Positions 1 through 7,921 of a stretch of DNA of 64,000 nucleotides are shown here, piece after piece; position 1 is the first letter of the stretch; each line of letters opens with the position of its first letter. Both the position numbers and the translations under genes were made by a program. The DNA comes from Glutamicibacter sp. MNS18 (GTDB lineage Bacteria > Actinomycetota > Actinomycetes > Actinomycetales > Micrococcaceae). A model generated the notes under the pieces. It did not search any database. It was not told the DNA's origin and saw only the letters and a program-made list of their open reading frames with translations. The stretch covers positions 248,001 to 312,000 of the forward strand of contig NZ_JAPCHW010000004.1 of the NCBI RefSeq assembly GCF_026107515.2, given 5' to 3'.

Positions 1-582
1 CGTGGGAACCACTAGCGCGGCCAGTTTCAGCCAGTACTGGAACGCCTGGACAAAGGTCACCGAACGCATGCCACCGGAAACCACCGTCAGGCAGACCACC
101 GTGGCCACCAGCAGTGGGCCGGCCCAGTCGGGCAACCCAGTGGCCACGGTCAGGGTCAATGACGCCCCGTGCATCTGCGGGACGATATACAGCAGGCAGA
201 TCAGCACAACCAGGTAGGTGGTGATCTTGCGCAGCGGCACCGAGGCGAAACGGATCTGCGCGAAGTCCGGCAAGGTGTACGCCTGAGACCGGCGCAGGGG
301 CGCTGCAACGAACAACAACAACATCAGGTATCCGGCCGTGTAGCCGATGGGGAACCAGAGACCGGACTGGCCCGAGACCACGATCAGCCCGGCCACTCCC
401 AGGAACGAGGCAGCCGACAGGTATTCACCGCCGATCGCCGAGGCATTCCACCATGGACGAACCGTACGGCTGGCCACATAGAAGTCGCTGGTGGTGCGGG
501 AAAGCCGCAGCCCGTGTACGGCAACCAGCACCGTGGCCAGGCATACCACCAGCAGTGCAATGACCGAGAACGGCTGGGTCAT
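1..582 (-). CDS. Sodium:solute symporter, cation/acetate type (partial, C-terminus outside window)
   Basis: The N-terminal 194 residues of a multi-pass SSS-family transporter, running off the left edge. It starts MTQPFSVIALLVV with an immediate first membrane helix, then carries the family signature region (WWNASAIGGEYLSAASFLG), which closely matches the second symporter at 3416-5038 (GDYLSAASFLG). It probably imports acetate or another short monocarboxylate with Na+ or H+. Its ATG overlaps the stop of the upstream DUF485 gene as ATGA, so the two are translationally coupled. It is the last visible gene of a minus-strand operon sensor kinase - LytTR regulator - DUF485 - symporter. The exact substrate cannot be read from sequence. 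Confidence 0.88.
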   Translation of the reverse strand, partial: MTQPFSVIALLVVCLATVLVAVHGLRLSRTTSDFYVASRTVRPWWNASAIGGEYLSAASFLGVAGLIVVSGQSGLWFPIGYTAGYLMLLLFVAAPLRRSQAYTLPDFAQIRFASVPLRKITTYLVVLICLLYIVPQMHGASLTLTVATGLPDWAGPLLVATVVCLTVVSGGMRSVTFVQAFQYWLKLAALVVPT

Positions 583-953
583 CGGGCGATACTCCGGTAG
601 CGCCGTTCGTTGCGCACCGCGGACAGGTTGTACAACACCCCGGCCATGATGATCAGCGGATACACCCCGACTCCCAGGATCCACCACGGTAGCGGGATGG
701 AAAACAAAGCCATCTCGGTGATCGCCGGCCAGAAGGAGAGCAGCACCGTGATGCCCACCAGCAGCACAATGATGCCGGAGGCCACCGACACCGCCAGACG
801 AAGCTGCGACCGGATCAGCTGGCGTACGTAAAAGGCATCCGCGCTGTGTTCCGGTGAGCCCGAGGGGATCGGGAACGTGGCATCATCCGGAGCCTGGACC
901 CGCACCCGGCGCGGACGCTGGATGGCGAAGGGATCGGTGGGTTGCCGGCTCAC
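579..953 (-). CDS. DUF485-type small inner-membrane protein
   Basis: A 124-residue protein with a GTG start (VSRQPTDPF) chosen because it overlaps the stop of the upstream LytTR gene as GTGA; a longer in-frame reading would only reverse-read the regulator gene. A basic N-terminus is followed by two hydrophobic helices (around residues 55-75 and 85-105) and a short arginine-rich tail. Small DUF485 proteins regularly precede acetate/monocarboxylate symporters in actinobacteria and are thought to assist or regulate them. Here the next gene is such a symporter, coupled by an ATGA overlap. The family assignment rests on size, topology and neighbour. Confidence 0.78.
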   Translation of the reverse strand: MSRQPTDPFAIQRPRRVRVQAPDDATFPIPSGSPEHSADAFYVRQLIRSQLRLAVSVASGIIVLLVGITVLLSFWPAITEMALFSIPLPWWILGVGVYPLIIMAGVLYNLSAVRNERRYRSIAR

Positions 954-1666
954 AGGGGCCGCACCCGGTTGGCCGCCAGCTTCTCCCGCAGGTAGGGCAG
1001 CGCTCGGCGGGATACCGGCAGCTGGATTCCGTTGAGCACCACCGCGGCCTTGCCGGTCGCCAGCTTCACGGTGTCGATCATTTCCATGTTCACCAGGTAG
1101 GAACGGTGGATACGCACGTAGCCGGCCGGTCCCCACTGGGCTTCCAAATCGTTGAGCGGGACACGGATCAGGTAGCTGGACTCGCGGGTATGCAACCTGG
1201 CATAGTCGCCGGCGGCCTGGACATAGGCGATCGAGTCGCGTTCGATCAGCTTGGTGATGCCACCTTGGTCGACGGTGACCATTTCCGGCTTGCTCTGGGT
1301 GTCTTCCACAAGGTCGCAGACCCGGCGAACCGATTCGGCCAGTCGCTGCGGCCGGATGGGCTTGAGCACGTAGTCCACGGCGGCCAGGTCAAAGGCCTCC
1401 AGCGCCTGGTCCTCATCGGCGGTGACAAAGACGATATGCGGGGGATTGGTGAAACGTGAGATGACCCGGGCGATGTCCAGTCCCGAAAGCGCGGGCATGT
1501 GGATATCCAGGAACAGGGCGTCCACCTCGTGTTCTTCCAAGACCTTCAGGGCTGCGGCGCCGGAGGTGGCACGGTGGATCTGTCCCACCCGAGCGTCCTG
1601 GCTGAGCAGGTAGGCCAATTCCTCGACAGCCGGTAATTCGTCGTCGGCAACTACGACATTAATCAT
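950..1666 (-). CDS. LytTR-family response regulator
   Basis: A 238-residue two-component regulator. The N-terminal receiver domain (about 1-120) begins INVVVADDELPAVEEL with the acidic pair, has the phospho-acceptor Asp in ALFLDIHMPALSG and the conserved Lys in YVLKPIRP. The C-terminal LytTR DNA-binding domain (about 140-235) contains the typical YVRIHRSYLVN stretch. The partner kinase lies 26 bp upstream on the same strand and the downstream DUF485/symporter genes overlap it, so it most likely controls uptake of a carboxylate sensed by the kinase. It could act on the divergent symporter pair at 3071 as well. Confidence 0.93.
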   Translation of the reverse strand: MINVVVADDELPAVEELAYLLSQDARVGQIHRATSGAAALKVLEEHEVDALFLDIHMPALSGLDIARVISRFTNPPHIVFVTADEDQALEAFDLAAVDYVLKPIRPQRLAESVRRVCDLVEDTQSKPEMVTVDQGGITKLIERDSIAYVQAAGDYARLHTRESSYLIRVPLNDLEAQWGPAGYVRIHRSYLVNMEMIDTVKLATGKAAVVLNGIQLPVSRRALPYLREKLAANRVRPL

Positions 1667-1692
1667 TCTCAGAGTCTACCTTTTCGTGCAAT

Positions 1693-2874
1693 CTAGGGGG
1701 TGGGGGACATCTCTGGGGAAGGGACGAACTTGGGAATGCGCAAGGTGATCAGTGTTCCTGCGCCCTCGGCCGTGTCAATGAGCAATCCGTGGCCGGGCCC
1801 GTAGATCTGACGCAGTCGCACGTCCACATTGCGCAATCCCACATGCAGGTTGGTGGTGGTTCCCGCCAACACCCGGGCGAGCTTTTCCGGATCCATTCCG
1901 GCCCCGTCATCCTCGACCTGGATGGAGGCATGCTGGCCCTCGTCGGTGGCGGTGATGCTGATCAGCCCACCACCGGGTTTGGCTTCCAGGCCATGGCGGA
2001 CGGCGTTCTCCACCAGGGGTTGGAGGGCGAGGAAGGGGATCTGGATATTCAGTACCTCCGGAGCGATCTGCAAGGAGACGCGAATCCGGTCCCCGAACCG
2101 GGCCTTTTCCAAGAGCAGGTAGCGGTCGATGGCTTCCAGCTCCTCGGCCAACGTGGTGAAGTCCCCCCGGCGTCGGAAGGAATACCGGGTGAAGTCCGCG
2201 AACTCGATTACCAGTTCCCGGGCACGGGCCGGGTCCGTGTTGATGAAGGAGGCGATCGCGTTCAGCGAGTTGTAGATGAAGTGCGGTGAAATCTGGGCAC
2301 GTAATGCCCTTACCTGTGCTTCGAGCAACTGGGCGCGAGAGACATCGAGTTCGGCCAGGGACAGTTGCGCCGAGACAAAGGTCGCCACCTCGCTGACCGC
2401 ACGCACGAATCCTGCACCGGCCCGTGCATGCACGGCGCTGACCGCGCCGACCGGCTGCCCTCCGACGATCAGGGGCGAACTGACCAAGGTGGTGCCGGGC
2501 AGCTTGTTCACCTGGGTCTTGGTCGCGGCAATCGCATCCATGGCGCTGGCCTGCAATTCGGCGAGCAGCCCGGGACCCAGGCTCTGGTTGGAGTCGCTGC
2601 CCAGTATTGCGGACAGATCCGAGATCACCAGTACCTGGCAGCTCAACAACCGGCGTAGGGCCTTGGCCGCCTTGCCGGCGCTGGACTCGTTGAGGCCTTC
2701 GGCCACATGGGGGACCGCAGCCGACATGTGATGCAGGGCCTGAAAGGTGGCTTGCTCGGCATCGGTACCCATCTCCCGGGTGGAGCGTGAGATCTTGAAC
2801 CCCAGGAACCCGACGATGGCGATGCCGACGGTCACCACGGTGACGATGAGGGTGATCTCCAGGGCAATTGACAT
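1693..2874 (-). CDS. LytS-like sensor histidine kinase
   Basis: A 393-residue kinase. One N-terminal membrane helix (about residues 5-26) is followed by a GAF-like cytoplasmic sensor region (about 60-185), the His_kinase domain with the phospho-acceptor His in ISPHFIYNSLNAI (about 195), and a HATPase domain with the N box in LQPLVENAVRHGLEAK and the G box in DDGAGMD. This is the LytS/YehU class that pairs with LytTR regulators, and the LytTR gene follows directly. With only one helix and no extracellular loop the signal is probably intracellular or relayed by the transporter. A weak SD-like GGATGGG precedes the ATG. Confidence 0.92.
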   Translation of the reverse strand: MSIALEITLIVTVVTVGIAIVGFLGFKISRSTREMGTDAEQATFQALHHMSAAVPHVAEGLNESSAGKAAKALRRLLSCQVLVISDLSAILGSDSNQSLGPGLLAELQASAMDAIAATKTQVNKLPGTTLVSSPLIVGGQPVGAVSAVHARAGAGFVRAVSEVATFVSAQLSLAELDVSRAQLLEAQVRALRAQISPHFIYNSLNAIASFINTDPARARELVIEFADFTRYSFRRRGDFTTLAEELEAIDRYLLLEKARFGDRIRVSLQIAPEVLNIQIPFLALQPLVENAVRHGLEAKPGGGLISITATDEGQHASIQVEDDGAGMDPEKLARVLAGTTTNLHVGLRNVDVRLRQIYGPGHGLLIDTAEGAGTLITLRIPKFVPSPEMSPTP

Positions 2875-3004
2875 GATCCCATCCTAAGCAACAGCCCGGT
2901 GTCCAACCGTTCGTCGTGCGACGGAATGCCGTTGGGCGCAAGAATCGACCCGTTGACCATGAGCGCCCCGATAACCCCTATCGATCGCCGAACCGATCCT
3001 CCAT

Positions 3005-3042
3005 AGTGAAATCAGTCACTTTAGGGTGTGCGCCTAATCACA
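3005..3042 (+). promoter_or_regulatory. Two tandem Crp/GlxR-like operator candidates
   Basis: In the 196-bp divergent region there are two 16-bp dyads with the architecture of Crp-family sites (5-N6-5). At 3005-3020 the arms are AGTGA and TCACT; at 3027-3042 they are TGTGC and TCACA. Their centres are 22 bp apart, about two helical turns, so two dimers could bind the same DNA face. The second dyad is extended by GG/CC to GGTGTG-N8-CACACC. They end 28 bp upstream of the DUF485 start. Regulation by a cAMP-dependent Crp/GlxR protein is inference from the consensus. Confidence 0.5.
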
Positions 3043-3070
3043 CCATCATCGGTATTCAAGGAGGAGAGCA

Positions 3071-3412
3071 ATGAGCTCCAACCCGCAGCACGAAGTCGAA
3101 GCAGAGGTCGACTTCATTGCGGAACAGAACTCGGAAGAGTTCAAGGAACTGCGCAAGACCCACCGCAGTTTCGTGTTCCCAATGGCGATCTTCTTTCTGC
3201 TCTGGTACTTCGCTTACGTGATCATGGCCGACTACTTCCACGATTTCATGTCCATCAAGGTCTGGGGCAACATCAACATGGGCATCCTTCTGGGCCTGTT
3301 GCAGTTCGTCTCCACCTTCGCGATCACCGCCGCATATGTGCGGTTCTCCAATAACAAGCTCGACCCGAAGGCGAAGAAGATCCGTGAACGCCTGGAAAAG
3401 AAGGGGGCATAG
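3071..3412 (+). CDS. DUF485 domain membrane protein
   Basis: A 113-residue protein preceded by a strong ribosome binding site (AAGGAGGAG at 3058-3066). The N-terminus is acidic and soluble; two membrane helices follow (about 36-56 and 67-90), joined by a loop containing HDFMSIKVWG, then a lysine-rich tail. This is the canonical DUF485 layout and the protein is better conserved to that family than the one at 579-953. It lies 3 bp upstream of a sodium:solute symporter, the usual pairing. Its role as accessory or regulator of the symporter is inferred. Confidence 0.88.
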   Translation: MSSNPQHEVEAEVDFIAEQNSEEFKELRKTHRSFVFPMAIFFLLWYFAYVIMADYFHDFMSIKVWGNINMGILLGLLQFVSTFAITAAYVRFSNNKLDPKAKKIRERLEKKGA

Positions 3413-3415
3413 CCA

Positions 3416-5038
3416 ATGACGACTTCGCTGATCCTGGCCCAGGCCGCAGGTGCCACCTCGGTAGGAAATCCCTGGGTGAACATTGCCATCTTTGCCGGTT
3501 TCGTAGGGGTGACCCTGGTCATCGTGTTGCGAGCCAGCAAGAATAACAAGACCGCGGCGGATTACTATGCCGGTGGTCGTTCCTTCACGGGAACCCAGAA
3601 CGGTACCGCCATCGCCGGTGACTACCTCTCGGCGGCTTCCTTCCTCGGCATCGTCGGGGCCATCGCCATCAACGGCTATGACGGTTTCCTGTACTCCATC
3701 GGCTTCCTGGTTGCCTGGCTGGTGGCCCTGCTGCTGGTCGCCGAACTGCTGCGCAACACCGGCAAGTTCACCATGGCCGATGTGCTCTCCTTCCGGTTGC
3801 GCCAGAAGCCGGTGCGGATCGCCGCGGCGATCTCCACCCTGGCGGTCTGCCTCTTCTACCTGCTGGCACAGATGGCCGGTGCAGGTGCGCTGGTCTCCTT
3901 GCTGCTGGGCATTGACGAGAAGCTGGGCCAGTCTCTGGTGATCGTGGTTGTCGGCGCGCTGATGATCCTCTACGTACTGGTCGGCGGCATGAAGGGCACC
4001 ACCTGGGTGCAGATCATCAAGGCCTGCCTGCTGATTGCCGGTACCGCGGTGATGACCGTGTGGACCCTGGCGCTGTTCGGTTTCAACTTCTCCGAGCTGC
4101 TGGGAGCCGCCGCGAATGTCGCCGGCACCGATGCGGTACTCAACCCGGGCTTGCAATACGGTGCCTCCAGCGCCTCGAAGTTCGACTTCATTTCCCTGGC
4201 CCTGGCCCTGGTGCTGGGTACGGCGGGTCTGCCACATGTGCTGATGCGCTTCTACACGGTGCCCACCGCGAAGGAAGCCCGCAAGTCCGTGGTCTGGGCC
4301 ATCTGGCTGATCGGTGCCTTCTACCTGTTCACCTTGGTGCTGGGTTACGGTGCCGGTGCGCTGATCGGCCCGGAGCGGATCAAGGCGGCCCCGGGTGGGG
4401 TGAACTCGGCTGCGCCGCTGTTGGCCTACGAGCTGGGCGGTACCTTGCTGCTGGGTCTGATCTCGGCGGTGGCCTTTGCCACCATCCTGGCTGTGGTGGC
4501 CGGCCTGACCATCACCGCGGCAGCCTCCTTCGCCCACGATGTGTACGCCTCGGTCCTGGCCAAGGGCAAGACCACCCCGGCCCAGGAAATGAAGGTTGCC
4601 CGTCGTACCGTGATCGTGATCGGCATCCTCTCGATCGCCGGCGGAATCGGTGCCCAGGGGCAGAACGTGGCATTCCTGGTGGCCCTGGCATTCGCCGTGG
4701 CAGCCAGCGCCAACCTGCCGACCATCCTGTACTCGCTGTTCTGGAAGAAGTTCACCACCCAGGGCGCGGTCTGGTCCATGATCGGTGGCCTGGGATCCGC
4801 GATCCTGCTGATCGTCTTCTCCCCGGTCTTCTCCGGGCGGGAAACCTCGATGATCCCAACCGCGGATTTCGCCCTCTTCCCGTTGGCCAACCCCGGTATC
4901 GTCTCGATTCCGCTGGCCTTCTTCCTCGGCTGGCTCGGCTCGGTGCTGGATAAGCGCACCGAAGACGTGTCCAAGAGTGCCGAAATGGAGGTCCGTTCGC
5001 TGACCGGTGTCGGTGCCGAGAAGGCGGTCGACCACTAG
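3416..5038 (+). CDS. Cation/acetate-type sodium:solute symporter
   Basis: A 540-residue SSS-family transporter, full length for the ActP/MctC group, with about 13 hydrophobic helices. The motif region DYYAGGRSFTGTQNG then GDYLSAASFLG is the SSS signature, followed by VGGMKGTTWVQIIKA. A related but distinct copy begins at 582 on the other strand, so the locus has two transporter/DUF485 pairs divergently arranged around one two-component system. It probably takes up acetate, propionate or pyruvate. A strong terminator follows 27 bp after the stop. Confidence 0.92.
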   Translation: MTTSLILAQAAGATSVGNPWVNIAIFAGFVGVTLVIVLRASKNNKTAADYYAGGRSFTGTQNGTAIAGDYLSAASFLGIVGAIAINGYDGFLYSIGFLVAWLVALLLVAELLRNTGKFTMADVLSFRLRQKPVRIAAAISTLAVCLFYLLAQMAGAGALVSLLLGIDEKLGQSLVIVVVGALMILYVLVGGMKGTTWVQIIKACLLIAGTAVMTVWTLALFGFNFSELLGAAANVAGTDAVLNPGLQYGASSASKFDFISLALALVLGTAGLPHVLMRFYTVPTAKEARKSVVWAIWLIGAFYLFTLVLGYGAGALIGPERIKAAPGGVNSAAPLLAYELGGTLLLGLISAVAFATILAVVAGLTITAAASFAHDVYASVLAKGKTTPAQEMKVARRTVIVIGILSIAGGIGAQGQNVAFLVALAFAVAASANLPTILYSLFWKKFTTQGAVWSMIGGLGSAILLIVFSPVFSGRETSMIPTADFALFPLANPGIVSIPLAFFLGWLGSVLDKRTEDVSKSAEMEVRSLTGVGAEKAVDH

Positions 5039-5065
5039 AACGAATACAGGTGAACCAACGCGATC

Positions 5066-5104
5066 AAGCCGCCGACCCAGTGGAACCCACTGGGTCGGCG
5101 GCTT
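5066..5104 (+). terminator. Intrinsic terminator after the symporter gene
   Basis: A perfect 18-bp stem (5066-5083 with 5087-5104, starting AAGCCGCCGACC) with a 3-nt loop, ending in TTT. It could also serve the convergent Lrp gene. Confidence 0.85.
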
Positions 5105-5167
5105 TCGCGCGCTGCGCGACGGTGTGGAGGACCGTTGCAGGGCTCATGGCACTTGCGGATTTCGGGG

Positions 5168-5650
5168 TTAGTCTCCAGGACTTTTGCTACCCAAGCTCAT
5201 CTCGATCAACCTGGTCGTCCGGTACGGGATGAGTTCGGCCATGGACAACGCCGAATCGGCCCTCTGTACCCCGTGGATATGCAGGAGCCGGCCATGTACC
5301 CGGAAAAGTTCCTCGGCATTGGCGGCCGCCACTCGAACAAGGATGTCTGCCGAACCGGTCAGCCCATGCGCTTCCAGAACTTCGGGGATCTCCGCCAGGG
5401 ATTGGGTGATGGTCTCCAGATGGCGTTGATCCACGTGCAGTTCCACAAACGATAACAACCCGAAACCCAACGCCGCGGGCGGAATGCGTCGGTCCATCCC
5501 ATCCAGCACCTCGCTTTCCAGGCGGCTCAGGCGGGTTTGCACGGTATTCCGCCCCAGGCCCAGCAGACCGGCAATCGATGAAGCACTCCTGCGCACAGCC
5601 GAGGACAGGGCCAGGAGGATCCGGCGATCGGTACTGTCGAGGGGCTGCAT
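5168..5650 (-). CDS. Lrp/AsnC-family transcriptional regulator
   Basis: A 160-residue protein from the ATG at 5650 (MQPLDSTDRRILLAL), the usual Lrp beginning; a longer start at 5692 would add 14 non-conserved residues. It has an N-terminal winged HTH (about 5-60, with GLLGLGRNTVQTRLSRLE as recognition region) and a C-terminal RAM/AsnC ligand-binding domain (about 70-150) with GSADILVRVAAANAEEL. It is transcribed divergently from the 2-oxoacid dehydrogenase operon, the arrangement of BkdR regulators that sense branched-chain amino acids, so activation or control of that operon is the likely job. Confidence 0.9.
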   Translation of the reverse strand: MQPLDSTDRRILLALSSAVRRSASSIAGLLGLGRNTVQTRLSRLESEVLDGMDRRIPPAALGFGLLSFVELHVDQRHLETITQSLAEIPEVLEAHGLTGSADILVRVAAANAEELFRVHGRLLHIHGVQRADSALSMAELIPYRTTRLIEMSLGSKSPGD

Positions 5651-5733
5651 AAAGTGCAGACTAGCACCGAATTTTGATTGGGAATAGGGCATAGTGCCCC
5701 ATCCGGGCGTAAGCCATTGTGCAACCTGCGTCT

Positions 5734-5749
5734 TGTGAGTAGCATCACA
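5734..5749 (+). promoter_or_regulatory. Perfect Crp/GlxR-type site in the Lrp-bkd divergent region
   Basis: TGTGA GTAGCA TCACA matches the TGTGA-N6-TCACA consensus at all ten conserved positions. It sits 59 bp upstream of the chosen E1alpha start and 84 bp from the Lrp start. Catabolite control by a Crp/GlxR protein is inferred. Confidence 0.6.
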
Positions 5750-5807
5750 GTAAGGGGGTTGTCACTCAACCCCGAATACAGACCACGCGAGATTAAGGAT
5801 GCCGATC

Positions 5808-6920
5808 GTGTCCACACAACGCATGGACCTGGAAGCCGGGAGCCTACCCACGCACCGGCTTCTCACGGTCAACGGAGAACGTGAACCCAGCGAAGAACTC
5901 GACCCCTATATCACCGATGTTGACGAGGCCAAGCTCGCAGATTTCCTGCGCGACATGATGGTTCTTCGCCGAATGGATACCGAGGCGACCGCGCTGCAAC
6001 GCCAGGGCGAATTGGGGCTCTGGGCACCATTGCTGGGACAGGAGGCGGCCCAGATCGGCTCCGTGCGGGCAACCCGCGAGGATGACTTCATCTTTCCCTC
6101 GTACCGTGAGCACGGGGTGGCCTGGGCCCGAGGTGTCAAGGCCGAGGACCTGCTCAGTGTCTGGCGCGGGGTCACACCCAGCGGGTGGGACCCGAACGAG
6201 GTGAATATCGCCTGCCAGCAGATCGTGATCGGCTCCCAGGCGCTACATGCAGCCGGTTACGCCATGGGCATCAAATTCGACGGAGGTACCCAGATCTCGC
6301 TGGGCTACTTCGGTGATGGGGCAACGAGCCAAGGCGATGTGAATGAGGCCATGGTCTTCGCTGCCAGTTACCAGGCCCCGGTACTGTTCTTCTGCCAGAA
6401 CAACCAATGGGCTATTTCGGAACCGGTTTCCCTGCAGGCGCGTACGCAATTGGCGGACCGCGCCGCGGGATTCGGACTCAAGGCCTGGCGGGTGGATGGC
6501 AATGATGTCCTGGCAGTCCATGCTGTCACCCGCGCCGCCTTGGAACATGTCAGAGCGGGCCAGGGGCCGGCCTTCGTTGAGGCGGTGACCTACCGGATGG
6601 GACCCCATACCACCGCCGATGACCCCACCCGGTACCGCAGTGAACAGGAACTGGAAAGCTGGCGGGCCAAGGATCCCATCGACCGCCTGACAAAGCACCT
6701 TGAATCCCTGGGCGCCGATGTGCAGAAATACCTCAGCCGCGGCGAAACGGCAGCGGATGAATTGGCCGCGGCGTTGCGCCAGGCCATCACCACCATGCCC
6801 GACCCGCAACCGACTGCACTGTTCGCCCACGTGTACGCCGAACCACATGAGGCCTTGGCCCAGGCCGAACACGATTACCTGCAATACCTTGAAGGCTTCG
6901 ATACCGGGGAGTCAAAATGA
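5808..6920 (+). CDS. bkdA: 2-oxoacid dehydrogenase E1 component, alpha subunit (branched-chain or pyruvate type)
   Basis: A 370-residue thiamine-diphosphate enzyme subunit that decarboxylates the 2-oxo acid and acylates the lipoyl arm of E2. I start at GTG 5808 because AAGGA at 5795-5799 is 8 bp upstream; the ATG at 5799 overlaps that SD. The ThDP motif runs from GYFGDGATSQGD to FFCQNNQWAIS (about 165-205), the region MVLRRMDTEATALQRQGE is typical of the fold, and the phosphorylation-loop equivalent YRMGPHTTADDP is present. It is the first gene of a three-gene operon coupled by ATGA overlaps. The Lrp neighbour favours branched-chain substrates; pyruvate remains possible. No E3 gene is nearby. 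Confidence 0.88.
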   Translation: MSTQRMDLEAGSLPTHRLLTVNGEREPSEELDPYITDVDEAKLADFLRDMMVLRRMDTEATALQRQGELGLWAPLLGQEAAQIGSVRATREDDFIFPSYREHGVAWARGVKAEDLLSVWRGVTPSGWDPNEVNIACQQIVIGSQALHAAGYAMGIKFDGGTQISLGYFGDGATSQGDVNEAMVFAASYQAPVLFFCQNNQWAISEPVSLQARTQLADRAAGFGLKAWRVDGNDVLAVHAVTRAALEHVRAGQGPAFVEAVTYRMGPHTTADDPTRYRSEQELESWRAKDPIDRLTKHLESLGADVQKYLSRGETAADELAAALRQAITTMPDPQPTALFAHVYAEPHEALAQAEHDYLQYLEGFDTGESK

Positions 6921-7921
6921 GCCGCACCACGATGATCAAGGCACTGAACACGGCCCTGCGTGATGCCATGGTGCACGATGAGAAGGTCGTACTGCTCGGC
7001 GAGGATATCGGAACCCTTGGCGGGGTGTTCCGGGTGACCTCCGAGTTGAAGAAGGAATTCGGCGCCCAACGGGTCGTTGACACCCCGCTGGCCGAATCCG
7101 GGATCGTGGGCACAGCTGTTGGCCTGGCCTACCGGGGCTTCCGGCCCGTGGTGGAGATCCAATTCGACGGATTCACCTACCCTGCCTTCGACCAGCTGGT
7201 GTCCCAGGTCGCCAAGTTGCACTACCGATCGAGGGGCAGGGTCAAGATGCCGATCACTGTCCGGATTCCATACGGTGGCGGCATCGGCTCGCCGGAGCAC
7301 CATTCGGAGTCCCCCGAAGCGTACTTCGCCCATACGGCCGGATTACGGGTTTTCGCCCCCAGCAGCGTCCAGGACTCGTACACCATGCTGCGTCAGGCCA
7401 TTGCCTGCGACGACCCGGTGATCTTCTTCGAACCCAAGCGCCGTTACCACGAGTCCGCCGAGATCACCACGGGGCAGGTGCCCGAGGGAGTCGTCAAAGC
7501 GCAGGTCATCCGCAGCGGGGACGATGTCACGGTGATCGGGTACGGGCCGACGGTCTACACCTTGAATGAAGCGGCCCTGGCGGCCGAGGATGAAGGAATC
7601 AGTTTGGAAATCATCGACCTGAGGAGCCTGGACCCGCTGGATATCGAGACCCTGGCGGACTCGGTGAAGCACACAGGCAAGGTGGTCATCGTCCACGAGG
7701 CCGGACCCACCGCCGGGTTGGGGGCCGAGATCGCCACCCAGATCACCGAGCACTGCTTCGACTACCTGGAACATGCCCCGGTGCGCGTCACCGGATTCGA
7801 CATCCCCTATCCGCCATCCCGGCTGGAAAAATTCCATCTGCCGGATCTGGACCGGATCCTGACCGGTGTGGATGTCGTGCTGCGGCGCAGCGAATCAGCC
7901 CATCAGGTAGGTGCCCGATGA
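6917..7921 (+). CDS. bkdB: 2-oxoacid dehydrogenase E1 component, beta subunit
   Basis: A 334-residue partner of E1alpha, of standard length. The start overlaps the E1alpha stop (ATGA). It carries the pyrimidine-binding transketolase domain in the first half (LGEDIGTLGGVFRVT, then DTPLAESGIVGTAVGLA) and the transketolase C-terminal domain in the second half (GYGPTVYTLNEAA, IDLRSLDPLD, VIVHEAGPTAGLGAEI). Together with alpha it forms the alpha2beta2 E1 heterotetramer. The stop overlaps the E2 start, which implies stoichiometric synthesis. Confidence 0.92.
   Translation: MSRTTMIKALNTALRDAMVHDEKVVLLGEDIGTLGGVFRVTSELKKEFGAQRVVDTPLAESGIVGTAVGLAYRGFRPVVEIQFDGFTYPAFDQLVSQVAKLHYRSRGRVKMPITVRIPYGGGIGSPEHHSESPEAYFAHTAGLRVFAPSSVQDSYTMLRQAIACDDPVIFFEPKRRYHESAEITTGQVPEGVVKAQVIRSGDDVTVIGYGPTVYTLNEAALAAEDEGISLEIIDLRSLDPLDIETLADSVKHTGKVVIVHEAGPTAGLGAEIATQITEHCFDYLEHAPVRVTGFDIPYPPSRLEKFHLPDLDRILTGVDVVLRRSESAHQVGAR

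Noticed and set aside
3056-5035. A 659-codon open frame on the minus strand opposite the symporter gene
   Set aside because: It is an antisense reading of a clear transporter gene; composition is Gln/Gly/Asp/His-rich, typical of high-GC shadow frames.
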